A stretch of 6,201 nucleotides of DNA, taken from assembly GCA_003529325.1 (NCBI GenBank), contig DPVW01000328.1, positions 26,688 to 32,888 on the forward strand, given 5' to 3'. Both the position numbers and the translations under genes were made by a program. The notes beneath the pieces were generated by a model. That model was not told where the DNA came from. It saw only the letters and a list, made by a program, of their open reading frames with translations, and did not search any database. Positions within the stretch are counted from its first letter, which is position 1; each line of letters begins with the position of its first letter. The stretch comes from Candidatus Latescibacterota bacterium (lineage in GTDB: Bacteria > Latescibacterota > UBA2968 > UBA8231). Below are positions 1-6,201 of this stretch, one piece after another.

Positions 1-1
1 A

Positions 2-2728
2 AGCCAGCCGCTGGCGGCTCAACTGCTGTTCCGAGCCGATGAGCCCTACGTCAACTACGCCAGCGAAGGCTACTGGCCCTACCAATCGCTGTTGTACGGC
101 AGAGATCGCACGCCGCAATTCGACCACCTAGGGCAGTTCGTCATGAGCGGGACGAATGTGTTCGAGCTCCAACAGTTCCACACCATCGCGCCTACGCCAG
201 GCAGCATTGTCAGCAAACCGAGATTATTCGGCTCCTACCTGAACCGTCTGGTTATTGCTGACGACTCTTACAAAGGTACCGACTCGCGATTTATGATCGG
301 TGACCGAATCCGCACCAAGTTCACATCCTTGACCCTGGACATGGCAGCCATGAACGGGGTTCGCATGGACAACCGTTCCGAACACGTGTCCCTGATCATG
401 GTAGCATCGCGCGTGGACCGTCCGATATTCGAGTCTGCCGGCGACAGGGACCAACTCTTTCACGGTTCAATATTCGCCACCAATCGTCCTCGCCTTGCCA
501 CCTGGTTGCTGGGCTCAGATCTACGCACCAAATGGCCTGGTCTGGACGTGGGTGTGAGTTGGGTCAATCAGTTCCGCACGGATACCTTCAACGACATCGG
601 CGAAACCAGTATCAAAGGCGTTCTCCCTGTCACGAATTCGCCTCCCGAGTTTCTGGTGGTCCGCGTGGCCGACCAGGATCCAGATGACAATGCCGGCGTG
701 CGTGTGCGGCGGGCTGTCGTGGTTCTCAACGGGGTCGAAATCGTGCACACGCCAGGGCCCTATGACCGCTTGTCAGAGACTTTGACGGTCACCGTCACCG
801 AGCACACAGACCGTACGATTATTCCACCGCTCTGGACCTCTGCGAACGGTCTGGTTGTCGATCATCCGCACGTGGATCCAACGCCTCAGGGGTACTACGA
901 GACACGTGGCGAGGGCAGCTTGTTATTCTGGTTCAGGGTGCCCGCCTATCTCAGAGAGGGGCCAGACAGCCTCGTCGTCAACCAGGCCCGAGTCGATCTG
1001 GATGTCGCTGGAGACTACGTGGTCGAGCTGTCCGAAATCTACGGTGTGACGCAAGCTACCAATAACCCGGCCACGTACTTCTATACTGCCGCCCAGGCAA
1101 GAGGCAGACCTTCGGACCTGAACGATTTTCGCCGCGTGCGGGTGCGCTACGGCCGTCAAACAGCCAACACGCTGGCCAGCGTGCATGCAAATCTGGATAT
1201 CAAGGGCTATCTGTTTCACGCCGAATACGTTAGGAACTTCAACCATCGAGCCTATCCGGCCCTGACCGGCCACAGGGGCGGTCGCTTCGAAAGCCAGAGC
1301 CCCGCGTGGTATGTCGTGGGTCGGCGGGCCTGGGATCGATTGAGCGTCGGCGGGGAGCTGTTCGACATGGCCGAGGACTACTCGACCACCCTGTCCGTCC
1401 AGGATCCGGCGTACTCGTCTTGGGTCGACGCCTTTGGCGGCAACTTCAAGAGGTACGAACCGCGACTGCCCGCCCGGATTGGCAACAAGCTGGCCGATGC
1501 GACGTATACCCTGGAGTTCTCGTCGGTGGATGACAACGACGACAAGGACCAGTACCCGGATATCTACTTTCTCAAGCGGCCGGCTCCCAACGGACGCTAC
1601 ATAGTGGATCCTGACGGCATCTTTCCGGGTCTGGACGCCGATCTCAACGGGCGCCCCGATATCAATGAGAATGTCAATCGCGTGCCCGACTACTTCGAGC
1701 CGTTCCTGCTCTATAAGGTCAGTCCCGACGCCTACGAATATGGCGAAGACATGAACAACAACGCCGTGATCGATGTGCGCGAAGACGACCAGAAGCCGGA
1801 CTATCCCTACGATCCGGATCGGCAGGGCGGGCACCTGTTCGGCCTCTACAAGCTGCGCAAGGGTATGGCGGTGACCGCCGGATACCACAAGACGGAGGCC
1901 TCCTTCGCCGGCACCCGTTCCGAGATGGCATATGGGCGTTTCGAGTACGAGCGCCGGCTGCCCTTCCTTGTGGATCTCTTTGCCGTGGAACGGCTCAAGC
2001 GAGTACGAGATGACATCAGGGATGATGTTTTCGGTGTGGCACGCAATCCGATCTACTTCGAGCCAGATATTATCCCGCTCAACTTTCTGTCCCAGGAGGA
2101 ACTGCTGAATCCTCTGGGCCAGGCGGTGTTATTGAGGGACCCACTGCTCATGCGCCACAGTTGGGTGAACACGGCCTTCGTGCGAGCCGGCTATATCCAG
2201 GTGCCGCAACTGACCGCGGAAGTGACACTGAAGTACGACAGCAACTTTCAGCAGAGCACCGCCTTCCAACTGGACAACCGGATCAGCGATCTGGCCATGG
2301 TCGTCAGGGCTGACTACAAATGGCGTCCGTGGAAGGAGTTGCGCGTGATCCCCCAACTCAAGTGGCTCCGTCAACGGCTCAAGGACGATGAGCAACAGGT
2401 GCTGGCGATCAACGAGAGCTACTTCTATCCCATTCTGAAGCTGGAATACCCGATCTCGTCGCGCACGGTCGCCAAGTTGGGCGCCCAGGGCTTTCCTTTC
2501 CTGAAGAGCACCTACCGCAGCAAAACCGCCCCGCGTACCGACTTCGACTCGGAAGTTTACGTTGCCATGGTGAGTAACACGTCGTCCTATGTCGGGTACC
2601 AGATCAACGTCAACGCTGGATTCGAGAGGCGGACAAGGAAATTCCTGGACGTCTCGCGCCGCGATCAGGACATCGACTATTCACGGATTTTTCTGCGGGC
2701 GATCGCCGGCTTGCAGCCTTCCTTTTAG
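2..2728 (+). CDS. Large probable outer-membrane beta-barrel protein with Ca-binding insert (5' partial; paralog of the next gene)
   Basis: The frame is open from base 2 to the TAG at 2726-2728 (908 residues seen). The first in-frame start-like codon, TTG at 92, is not a credible start because coding similarity to the downstream paralog begins before it. The shared LLYG motif is at residue 30 here and residue 98 there, so roughly 70 N-terminal residues, including any signal peptide, probably lie upstream. Visible order: strand-rich N-terminal part with an AMNGVR motif (about residue 116); beta-rich insert (about 214-348); strand-rich part with VGGELFDM (about 449-456); acidic calcium-site segment (510-594); then repeated amphipathic strands with LGAQG (826-830) and a C-terminal Phe, as in outer-membrane barrels. 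No enzyme motif or named family is recognised. The barrel and outer-membrane location are inferred from strand pattern; the paralogy is seen directly. The gene ends 3 bases before the next gene, so they are probably co-transcribed. Confidence 0.88.
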   Translation, partial: SQPLAAQLLFRADEPYVNYASEGYWPYQSLLYGRDRTPQFDHLGQFVMSGTNVFELQQFHTIAPTPGSIVSKPRLFGSYLNRLVIADDSYKGTDSRFMIGDRIRTKFTSLTLDMAAMNGVRMDNRSEHVSLIMVASRVDRPIFESAGDRDQLFHGSIFATNRPRLATWLLGSDLRTKWPGLDVGVSWVNQFRTDTFNDIGETSIKGVLPVTNSPPEFLVVRVADQDPDDNAGVRVRRAVVVLNGVEIVHTPGPYDRLSETLTVTVTEHTDRTIIPPLWTSANGLVVDHPHVDPTPQGYYETRGEGSLLFWFRVPAYLREGPDSLVVNQARVDLDVAGDYVVELSEIYGVTQATNNPATYFYTAAQARGRPSDLNDFRRVRVRYGRQTANTLASVHANLDIKGYLFHAEYVRNFNHRAYPALTGHRGGRFESQSPAWYVVGRRAWDRLSVGGELFDMAEDYSTTLSVQDPAYSSWVDAFGGNFKRYEPRLPARIGNKLADATYTLEFSSVDDNDDKDQYPDIYFLKRPAPNGRYIVDPDGIFPGLDADLNGRPDINENVNRVPDYFEPFLLYKVSPDAYEYGEDMNNNAVIDVREDDQKPDYPYDPDRQGGHLFGLYKLRKGMAVTAGYHKTEASFAGTRSEMAYGRFEYERRLPFLVDLFAVERLKRVRDDIRDDVFGVARNPIYFEPDIIPLNFLSQEELLNPLGQAVLLRDPLLMRHSWVNTAFVRAGYIQVPQLTAEVTLKYDSNFQQSTAFQLDNRISDLAMVVRADYKWRPWKELRVIPQLKWLRQRLKDDEQQVLAINESYFYPILKLEYPISSRTVAKLGAQGFPFLKSTYRSKTAPRTDFDSEVYVAMVSNTSSYVGYQINVNAGFERRTRKFLDVSRRDQDIDYSRIFLRAIAGLQPSF
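1529..1783 (+). other. Asp-rich calcium-binding segment (TSP3-like motifs plus EF-hand loop) in the first large protein
   Basis: Three acidic motifs occur in order. A DDNDDKDQYPD run starts at 1529. DADLNGRPD (1634-1660) resembles the thrombospondin type 3 pattern DxDxDGxxD, with Asn at the fifth position. DMNNNAVIDVRE (1748-1783) fits the 12-residue EF-hand loop, with Asp1, Asn3, Asn5, Ile8, Asp9 and Glu12; the usual Gly6 is Ala. Between them lies a conserved NxNRxPDYxEPFLxY stretch. Such motifs in extracytoplasmic proteins usually bind calcium and stiffen loops. The segment is flanked by strand-like sequence (ATYTLEFSSV before, HLFGLYKL after), so I infer a long barrel loop rather than a separate terminal domain. 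Metal binding is inferred from motif match only. Confidence 0.7.
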
Positions 2729-2737
2729 GTCATGGTG
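2726..2737 (+). promoter_or_regulatory. Tight stop/start junction between the paralogs, likely translational coupling
   Basis: TAG at 2726-2728 is followed by TCA and then ATG at 2732, with GTG directly after it at 2735. The upstream 20 bases are pyrimidine-rich and hold no strong Shine-Dalgarno. The only candidate is AGG at 2727-2729, which is 2 bases from the ATG but 5 bases from the GTG. Either GTG is the true start, or ribosomes finishing the upstream gene re-initiate at the ATG. Confidence 0.45.
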
Positions 2738-2836
2738 AGAGAACTCAACATCTCATTCATCCGTTCGAGCCTGTTGCGGCTCGGGGCGCTTGTGGCAGTG
2801 TGCCACATGGGGCTACTCCCGGGGATTGTGCGCGGG
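2732..2836 (+). other. Signal peptide coding region of the second large protein
   Basis: Residues 1-35 have basic residues at 3, 11 and 16, then a hydrophobic core (LGALVAV, then MGLLPGIV) interrupted by Cys24-His25, and a small residue at the proposed cleavage site (Gly35, with Val33 at -3) before Gln-Glu. After this point the sequence becomes polar. The n-region is rather long and the core is interrupted, so the exact cleavage site is uncertain, but export by Sec is the most economical reading. Confidence 0.72.
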
Positions 2837-5800
2837 CAGGAAGGGCGCGTAGTGAAAGAGCCGGAACTGGTAGACCAGCTGCCGTCACGGGTCCTGCTCG
2901 ACCAGCCCTTCGTGGGGCGATTCAACGAGACACCGTACAGGAACTTCGGATCTGAGAACTACCCCCGCCTCCCTGAATTCAGCAGCAACCTGACCTACCG
3001 TTACAACACCCTTGGTGATCCTCTGTTGTACGGCACCCAGTCCGTGAACTGGGTCGAACGACGCGGACTCGGTGTACAGCGGGGCTATTCTCAGGTGGGA
3101 GAGGGTGGAGGACACGGCGAAACGGCGAACGCCTATCGGAACCTCTTCGGCAATGTGATCATCGGCAGCGATGGCACGGACGTCTGGCAGTCCAAGGCCA
3201 TCTACGCGGATGAGATTCGCTCGTCGCTCACTCCTCTGACGATGAAGCTGTCCAATATGAATGGACTGCGATTCGACGTGTCCACGAAACTGGACAACTT
3301 CTCCGCCATGTTTTCGACCCTTCCCTGGGCAGGGCAAACACCCCAGGGCCCGGGGGTGAACGGCGGTCCCAGCCCCAGGGTTGCGACGATGATGATGGCC
3401 TCTCACTACCAGCGCCAGATCGGTTTCCTCAACTTCAGCGGCACCTTTCTCAATATTCACCAGTACGAACCGCTGATGGCAAGCAGGTTTGAGTCTCTCA
3501 ATGGCGTCCCCGGAGCCATTCAGACGGCGCCGGCGATGGTCGCACTTCGGATCCTGGACGATTCGCCTCAGGACGGCCGCGGTGGACCCGTGCTGCATAA
3601 CGTAGAGGTCTACGTGAACGGCGAGCTGCATCCGGAACTTGAGCCTTTCGTCGTCCATCTCACCAAGCGCCGCGATGAGCGGCAAGTGTACGTAGCGCCA
3701 CTCAGGAACGACGGCACGCGGTTTGCCTTGCCCAACTCGAACAATTACGCGTTTGAAAACCGTGGCGCGCCGAACACCGGGTACAACCTCTATATCAACA
3801 TCAACCCGGTCGATCCAGCTTTGTGGTACCGGGGTTATGAGTTTCCATTCTTCATCGACCATCTGTTCTATCGCGACTTCAAGCTGAACGATGAGAACCA
3901 TGTCATCGATGACGAAGACACGACGGTAAGGGACGTGTTTGCCTATGACCAGGCTGAGTCATCCGGGGATTTCGTCGGCCTGTCCACGATGGCCGATCTC
4001 CCGCAGGCCTTCGATGGTGAGACCTACGGTATTGTTTACGTCGACCTGGAATCCATTGAGGAGTTCATCACATCTGTGGAGATTGATCTCACCCTGGCCA
4101 ATGACTATCGGGTGGAGATGTCGCAGATCCCCATGGCGGGGTCGACGGACACCCCGCCCGGCACGAACCCTGCAGAGCGCTATCGCTACGCTTCCTTCTT
4201 TCGGACCGTAGCGCGGGCTGACGGCAATCCCCAGGATGGCACCCCGAAACGGGTCCGAATCAATGTTGGCGCGCCGACGGGATTGCGGTTGACGAGTGCC
4301 TCCGTCAACGGGGTATTCAAGGGCTTCCAGATCAATGGTGAATTCGCCCGCAGCAGCCAATACCAGCAGTACGTCAGCGGCAAGCCGGGGCCACGCGTGC
4401 CCTTGTCGACATTCCCTACCGAGGATGCCCTGGCGGTGAGCGCCTTTCAGCGCGAACAGTCACCAGGAGCCCGCGGTACGATAAGTGACAACTCGTACTA
4501 CCTTACCGTGCAGCGAGGTTTCAATCGCTGGGACGTGGGTGGCGAGTTGTTCTCGATGGGACCTCTCTATACTACTGAGTTTCGCAGCTACATAGCCGCT
4601 GACGAGTTCAATCTGAACGGGAACCCGGTTTCCTACAACAACACCCTGCTGCATCGGATGGTTGAGGACAATGACGACAACGACCGTTACCCGGATAGCT
4701 GGTACGCGTCGGTCGACAAAAAACAGGCCCAGATGGATATCGACGGTGTATTTCCGGGACTGGACGCGGACAGTGACGGCATTCCGGATACCAATCGCAA
4801 CCTGAACCGGGAGCCGGACTACCTGGAGCCGTTCCTCATGTACGATGCCGATCCTCAGGAGTTCGACTACGGGGTGGATTTAAACCACAATGACTTCATC
4901 GATTCGCGAGAGAACGACTGGGAGGCGGATCTTCCGTACGATCCAGATCTGGCGGGGCTCCACCTGTACGGTAGCTACAAGCCACTGCCCGGGCTCAAGC
5001 TCACGTTGGGTTCCATGGACGCTGAACAGAACGCCGGCGCGTTGCCCAGCGAGTCGCTCTACAGCCGAGTGAGCTACGGTCGGCAGGTAACGACGATCGG
5101 ACTCTTCTTCAGCGAGCTGTCGGTGGAGCGGATACGGGATGGCATCGAGGACCATCTGAGTGTGTACAGTGACCGGGTGCTCACCTCGGCCGAGCAGAAG
5201 CAGATATTCTCTTCAACGCGCAACCAGGCGATCGCTCCCTTCCGCGAAGAAATTCGCCTGGACTCGCTGAACTACAGGAACAGCACCTTCACGAGGCTTT
5301 TTGCCGAGGCTCATTGGCAGGCGGTGCCGCACCTCAACATGCACAATAAGGTCAAGTTCGAGATCAACCATCAGCATGGTGGGGAGCTCTTCGACGACAC
5401 TGTGCAGGCAAGCGACCGCCAGTCACGATGGACGATGGCCCACAAGATCGACTACGACTGGGAGGTCGCCCCCGGTCTTACGCTGTTCTCAGGGTTCAAA
5501 TTCCGCTACCACAAGCAGTGGCGGCGGAGCCTCGAGACGCCCCTAGTGCACGAGCGTCACGTGATTCCGTTGATGAAGCTGCAGTACCGTCTCACCAGCC
5601 GCACTCGCTTCCAGCTCGGAGCGCAGGGAATCACATCCAAGCTTCCGTACAGGGTAACGGACCTGGCGCGGCCTGAAGAGGATTTCGAACAGCGTGACAC
5701 CGTACTGATGATGACGAATCTATCGAGGTACTTCGGCTACATCGTCTCCACCAACGCCGGTGTGCGTCATCGGTTCAAGAAGTTCGAAGATCCAGCGGTG

Positions 5801-5869
5801 GATGAGATCCGAGGCGAGCGTTTCACGGCGGTGTTCATCAACGCCATTCTGGGCTTCGAGGACGACTGA
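2732..5869 (+). CDS. Large probable outer-membrane beta-barrel protein with signal peptide and Ca-binding insert (complete; tandem paralog)
   Basis: This is a complete 1045-residue protein. Residues 1-35 look like a Sec signal peptide (Arg-containing n-region, hydrophobic 17-33, likely cleavage VRG|QE). It then follows the upstream protein: LLYG at 98-101, MNGLRFD at 176, an insert beginning about 266 and ending near 466 (longer than the paralog's), RVRINVG near 507, VGGELFSM at 602-609, the acidic calcium segment at 645-727, and barrel-like strands with LGAQG at 962-966. The last strand ends ILGF and is followed by EDD, so it lacks the terminal Phe of its neighbour. ATG at 2732 follows the previous stop by 3 bases; GTG at 2735 is an alternative start that changes one residue. 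There is no strong Shine-Dalgarno, so translational coupling is likely. No catalytic motif or named family is recognised. Outer-membrane location is inferred; a periplasmic or surface-attached beta protein is the main alternative. Confidence 0.93.
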   Translation: MVRELNISFIRSSLLRLGALVAVCHMGLLPGIVRGQEGRVVKEPELVDQLPSRVLLDQPFVGRFNETPYRNFGSENYPRLPEFSSNLTYRYNTLGDPLLYGTQSVNWVERRGLGVQRGYSQVGEGGGHGETANAYRNLFGNVIIGSDGTDVWQSKAIYADEIRSSLTPLTMKLSNMNGLRFDVSTKLDNFSAMFSTLPWAGQTPQGPGVNGGPSPRVATMMMASHYQRQIGFLNFSGTFLNIHQYEPLMASRFESLNGVPGAIQTAPAMVALRILDDSPQDGRGGPVLHNVEVYVNGELHPELEPFVVHLTKRRDERQVYVAPLRNDGTRFALPNSNNYAFENRGAPNTGYNLYININPVDPALWYRGYEFPFFIDHLFYRDFKLNDENHVIDDEDTTVRDVFAYDQAESSGDFVGLSTMADLPQAFDGETYGIVYVDLESIEEFITSVEIDLTLANDYRVEMSQIPMAGSTDTPPGTNPAERYRYASFFRTVARADGNPQDGTPKRVRINVGAPTGLRLTSASVNGVFKGFQINGEFARSSQYQQYVSGKPGPRVPLSTFPTEDALAVSAFQREQSPGARGTISDNSYYLTVQRGFNRWDVGGELFSMGPLYTTEFRSYIAADEFNLNGNPVSYNNTLLHRMVEDNDDNDRYPDSWYASVDKKQAQMDIDGVFPGLDADSDGIPDTNRNLNREPDYLEPFLMYDADPQEFDYGVDLNHNDFIDSRENDWEADLPYDPDLAGLHLYGSYKPLPGLKLTLGSMDAEQNAGALPSESLYSRVSYGRQVTTIGLFFSELSVERIRDGIEDHLSVYSDRVLTSAEQKQIFSSTRNQAIAPFREEIRLDSLNYRNSTFTRLFAEAHWQAVPHLNMHNKVKFEINHQHGGELFDDTVQASDRQSRWTMAHKIDYDWEVAPGLTLFSGFKFRYHKQWRRSLETPLVHERHVIPLMKLQYRLTSRTRFQLGAQGITSKLPYRVTDLARPEEDFEQRDTVLMMTNLSRYFGYIVSTNAGVRHRFKKFEDPAVDEIRGERFTAVFINAILGFEDD
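4664..4912 (+). other. Asp-rich calcium-binding segment (TSP3-like motifs plus EF-hand loop) in the second large protein
   Basis: EDNDDNDRYPD (4664-4696, residues 645-655) is followed by DADSDGIPD (4763-4789, residues 678-686), an exact match to the thrombospondin type 3 pattern DxDxDGxxD. DLNHNDFIDSRE (4877-4912, residues 716-727) follows, an EF-hand loop with Asp1, Asn3, Asn5, Ile8, Asp9 and Glu12. The 82-codon block 4739-4984 aligns without gaps to 1610-1855 of the upstream gene at 47/82 identical residues (hand count). Conserved elements are FPGLDAD, NxNRxPDYxEPFLxY, YGxDxNxNxxID, PYDPD and HLxGxYK. This is among the best conserved parts of the pair, so it probably carries the shared function. 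Calcium is inferred, not shown. Confidence 0.75.
4985..5866 (+). other. C-terminal barrel-like strand region of the second large protein
   Basis: After the calcium segment the protein alternates hydrophobic and polar residues in stretches of about 9-12, separated by charged turns or loops. Examples are YSRVSYGRQV, TIGLFFSELSVERI, FTRLFAEAHWQAV, TLFSGFKFRYHKQW, HVIPLMKLQYRL, TRFQLGAQGI, TVLMMTNLSRYFGYIVSTNAGVR (near 5699-5767) and FTAVFINAILGF at the end. Aromatic residues cluster at strand ends. This is the usual look of transmembrane beta-strands in outer-membrane proteins. The matching region of the upstream gene is 1856-2725. Strand count and topology cannot be fixed by eye. Confidence 0.6.
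5858..5861 (+). promoter_or_regulatory. Possible weak ribosome binding site for the TPR gene
   Basis: GAGG lies inside the last codons of the preceding gene, 12 bases before the ATG at 5874. The spacing is longer than ideal, so coupling to termination at 5869 may matter more than this site. Confidence 0.3.
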
Positions 5870-5873
5870 GCCA

Positions 5874-6201
5874 ATGAGTCTATTCCTATTATTGGGTCTA
5901 CTCACGGTCGGAGGGACCTATCTCGCCTCCCGAGTCCCGAATGAACAGGACATGGTGCACTCCTTTCAGGAGGCGCAGCGATTCTACGCCGAAGGCGCCT
6001 ACGATCAGGCGATCCCTCAGTATGAGGCCGTCTCGCGAATCCGCAGCAGGGCACTGGATACCAGGAGCATCCAGGTAGCCGTGGGAGAAGAGGAGTTCCC
6101 GCTGCAGGAGGCCGCCGACTATCAGATAGGCAATTCCTTCGCCAAGGTCTACGAAGAGTACGCACGGCAAGCCGATGACGAGTCCGATGGAGACCGGCGG
6201 G
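5874..6201 (+). CDS. TPR-like envelope protein, N-terminal part (3' partial)
   Basis: The ATG at 5874 lies 4 bases after the previous stop, and the frame stays open to the right edge (109 complete codons). Residues 3-18 are strongly hydrophobic (LFLLLGLLTVGG and on), consistent with a signal peptide or an N-terminal membrane anchor. There is no basic residue before the core and Arg20 follows it, so the topology is uncertain. Residues 30-53 match the tetratricopeptide pattern (AQRFYAEGAYDQAIPQYEAV, with Gly41, Tyr43, Ala46 and Tyr50). A second helical stretch, AADYQIGNSFAKVYEEYAR at about 80-98, looks like the next helix pair, followed by an acidic DDESDGD linker. TPR proteins act as protein-interaction scaffolds, so in this operon it could help assemble or anchor the two large proteins, but that is inferred from proximity only. 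The rest of the protein, and any other domain, lies outside the window. Confidence 0.8.
   Translation, partial: MSLFLLLGLLTVGGTYLASRVPNEQDMVHSFQEAQRFYAEGAYDQAIPQYEAVSRIRSRALDTRSIQVAVGEEEFPLQEAADYQIGNSFAKVYEEYARQADDESDGDRR

Noticed and set aside
92..94. TTG as the start of the first large protein
   Set aside because: The frame is open further upstream, and the TTG encodes the second Leu of the LLYG motif shared with the internal region of the paralog.
784..796. Near-palindrome GACGGTCACCGTC in the first large gene
   Set aside because: It arises from Thr-Val repeat codons in a beta-strand (LTVTVTE), lies deep inside a coding region, and has no spacer for a hairpin.
923..1888. 321-codon open frame on the minus strand inside the first large gene
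   Set aside because: It lies opposite a frame with clear paralog conservation and repeats the pattern expected from GC-rich third positions. Its translation has no recognisable domain.
2792..2803. Lipoprotein lipobox at Cys24 (LVAVC) of the second large protein
   Set aside because: Val at -1 is not accepted by lipoprotein signal peptidase, the hydrophobic stretch before Cys is short, and hydrophobic sequence continues after it.
2791..2807. Perfect inverted repeat, TGTGGCA with a 3-base loop, early in the second large gene
   Set aside because: A 7-bp stem with a short loop is expected about once or more by chance in 6 kb. It lies within the signal-peptide codons, has no U-run, and nothing links it to regulation.
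2885..3901. 338-codon open frame on the minus strand inside the second large gene
   Set aside because: Same reason: it is antisense to a conserved coding frame, and its translation is Val/Arg/His-rich with no domain-like pattern.
4718..4724. A-run (AAAAAAC) as a programmed -1 frameshift site
   Set aside because: The heptamer is not in the required phase: codons read GAC AAA AAA CAG. The zero frame stays conserved with the paralog on both sides.
5898..6170. Minus-strand open frames of 87-90 codons opposite the TPR gene
   Set aside because: The plus-strand frame has a start right after the preceding stop, a hydrophobic N-terminus and a TPR pattern. The antisense frames have none of these.

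Overview
The window is entirely protein-coding on the + strand. It holds one complete large gene flanked by two genes cut by the window edges, all in the same direction. The junctions are only 3 and 4 bases wide, so this looks like the interior of an operon. I see no RNA gene, mobile element, CRISPR array, terminator or intergenic stretch long enough for a promoter. The DNA is moderately GC-rich by eye with GC-rich third positions. That codon bias explains the long open frames on the opposite strand, which I treat as shadows.

Layout: (1) bases 2-2728, the last 908 residues of a large envelope protein whose N-terminus lies upstream of the window; (2) bases 2732-5869, a complete 1045-residue protein with a probable Sec signal peptide; (3) bases 5874 to the right edge, the first 109 residues of a protein with a hydrophobic N-terminus and a TPR-like helical repeat.

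The central observation is that proteins 1 and 2 are divergent tandem paralogs, collinear along almost their whole length. An 82-residue acidic block is 47/82 identical without gaps by hand count. It contains Asp-rich thrombospondin-type-3-like motifs and a near-canonical 12-residue EF-hand loop. On both sides of this block the proteins show the amphipathic beta-strand/turn pattern of outer-membrane beta-barrels, and protein 1 ends in Phe. My reading is a pair of outer-membrane barrel proteins with a calcium-binding loop inserted in the barrel and a variable beta-rich insert nearer the N-terminus, co-expressed with a TPR envelope protein. I do not recognise a named family for the pair, so the function is open: transport, surface assembly or adhesion are all possible.

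Organism: a two-membrane (Gram-negative type) bacterium is suggested by the signal peptide and barrel character. The sequence does not let me place it further. An uncultured environmental lineage is plausible, because the proteins do not match familiar model-organism families, but that is a guess.
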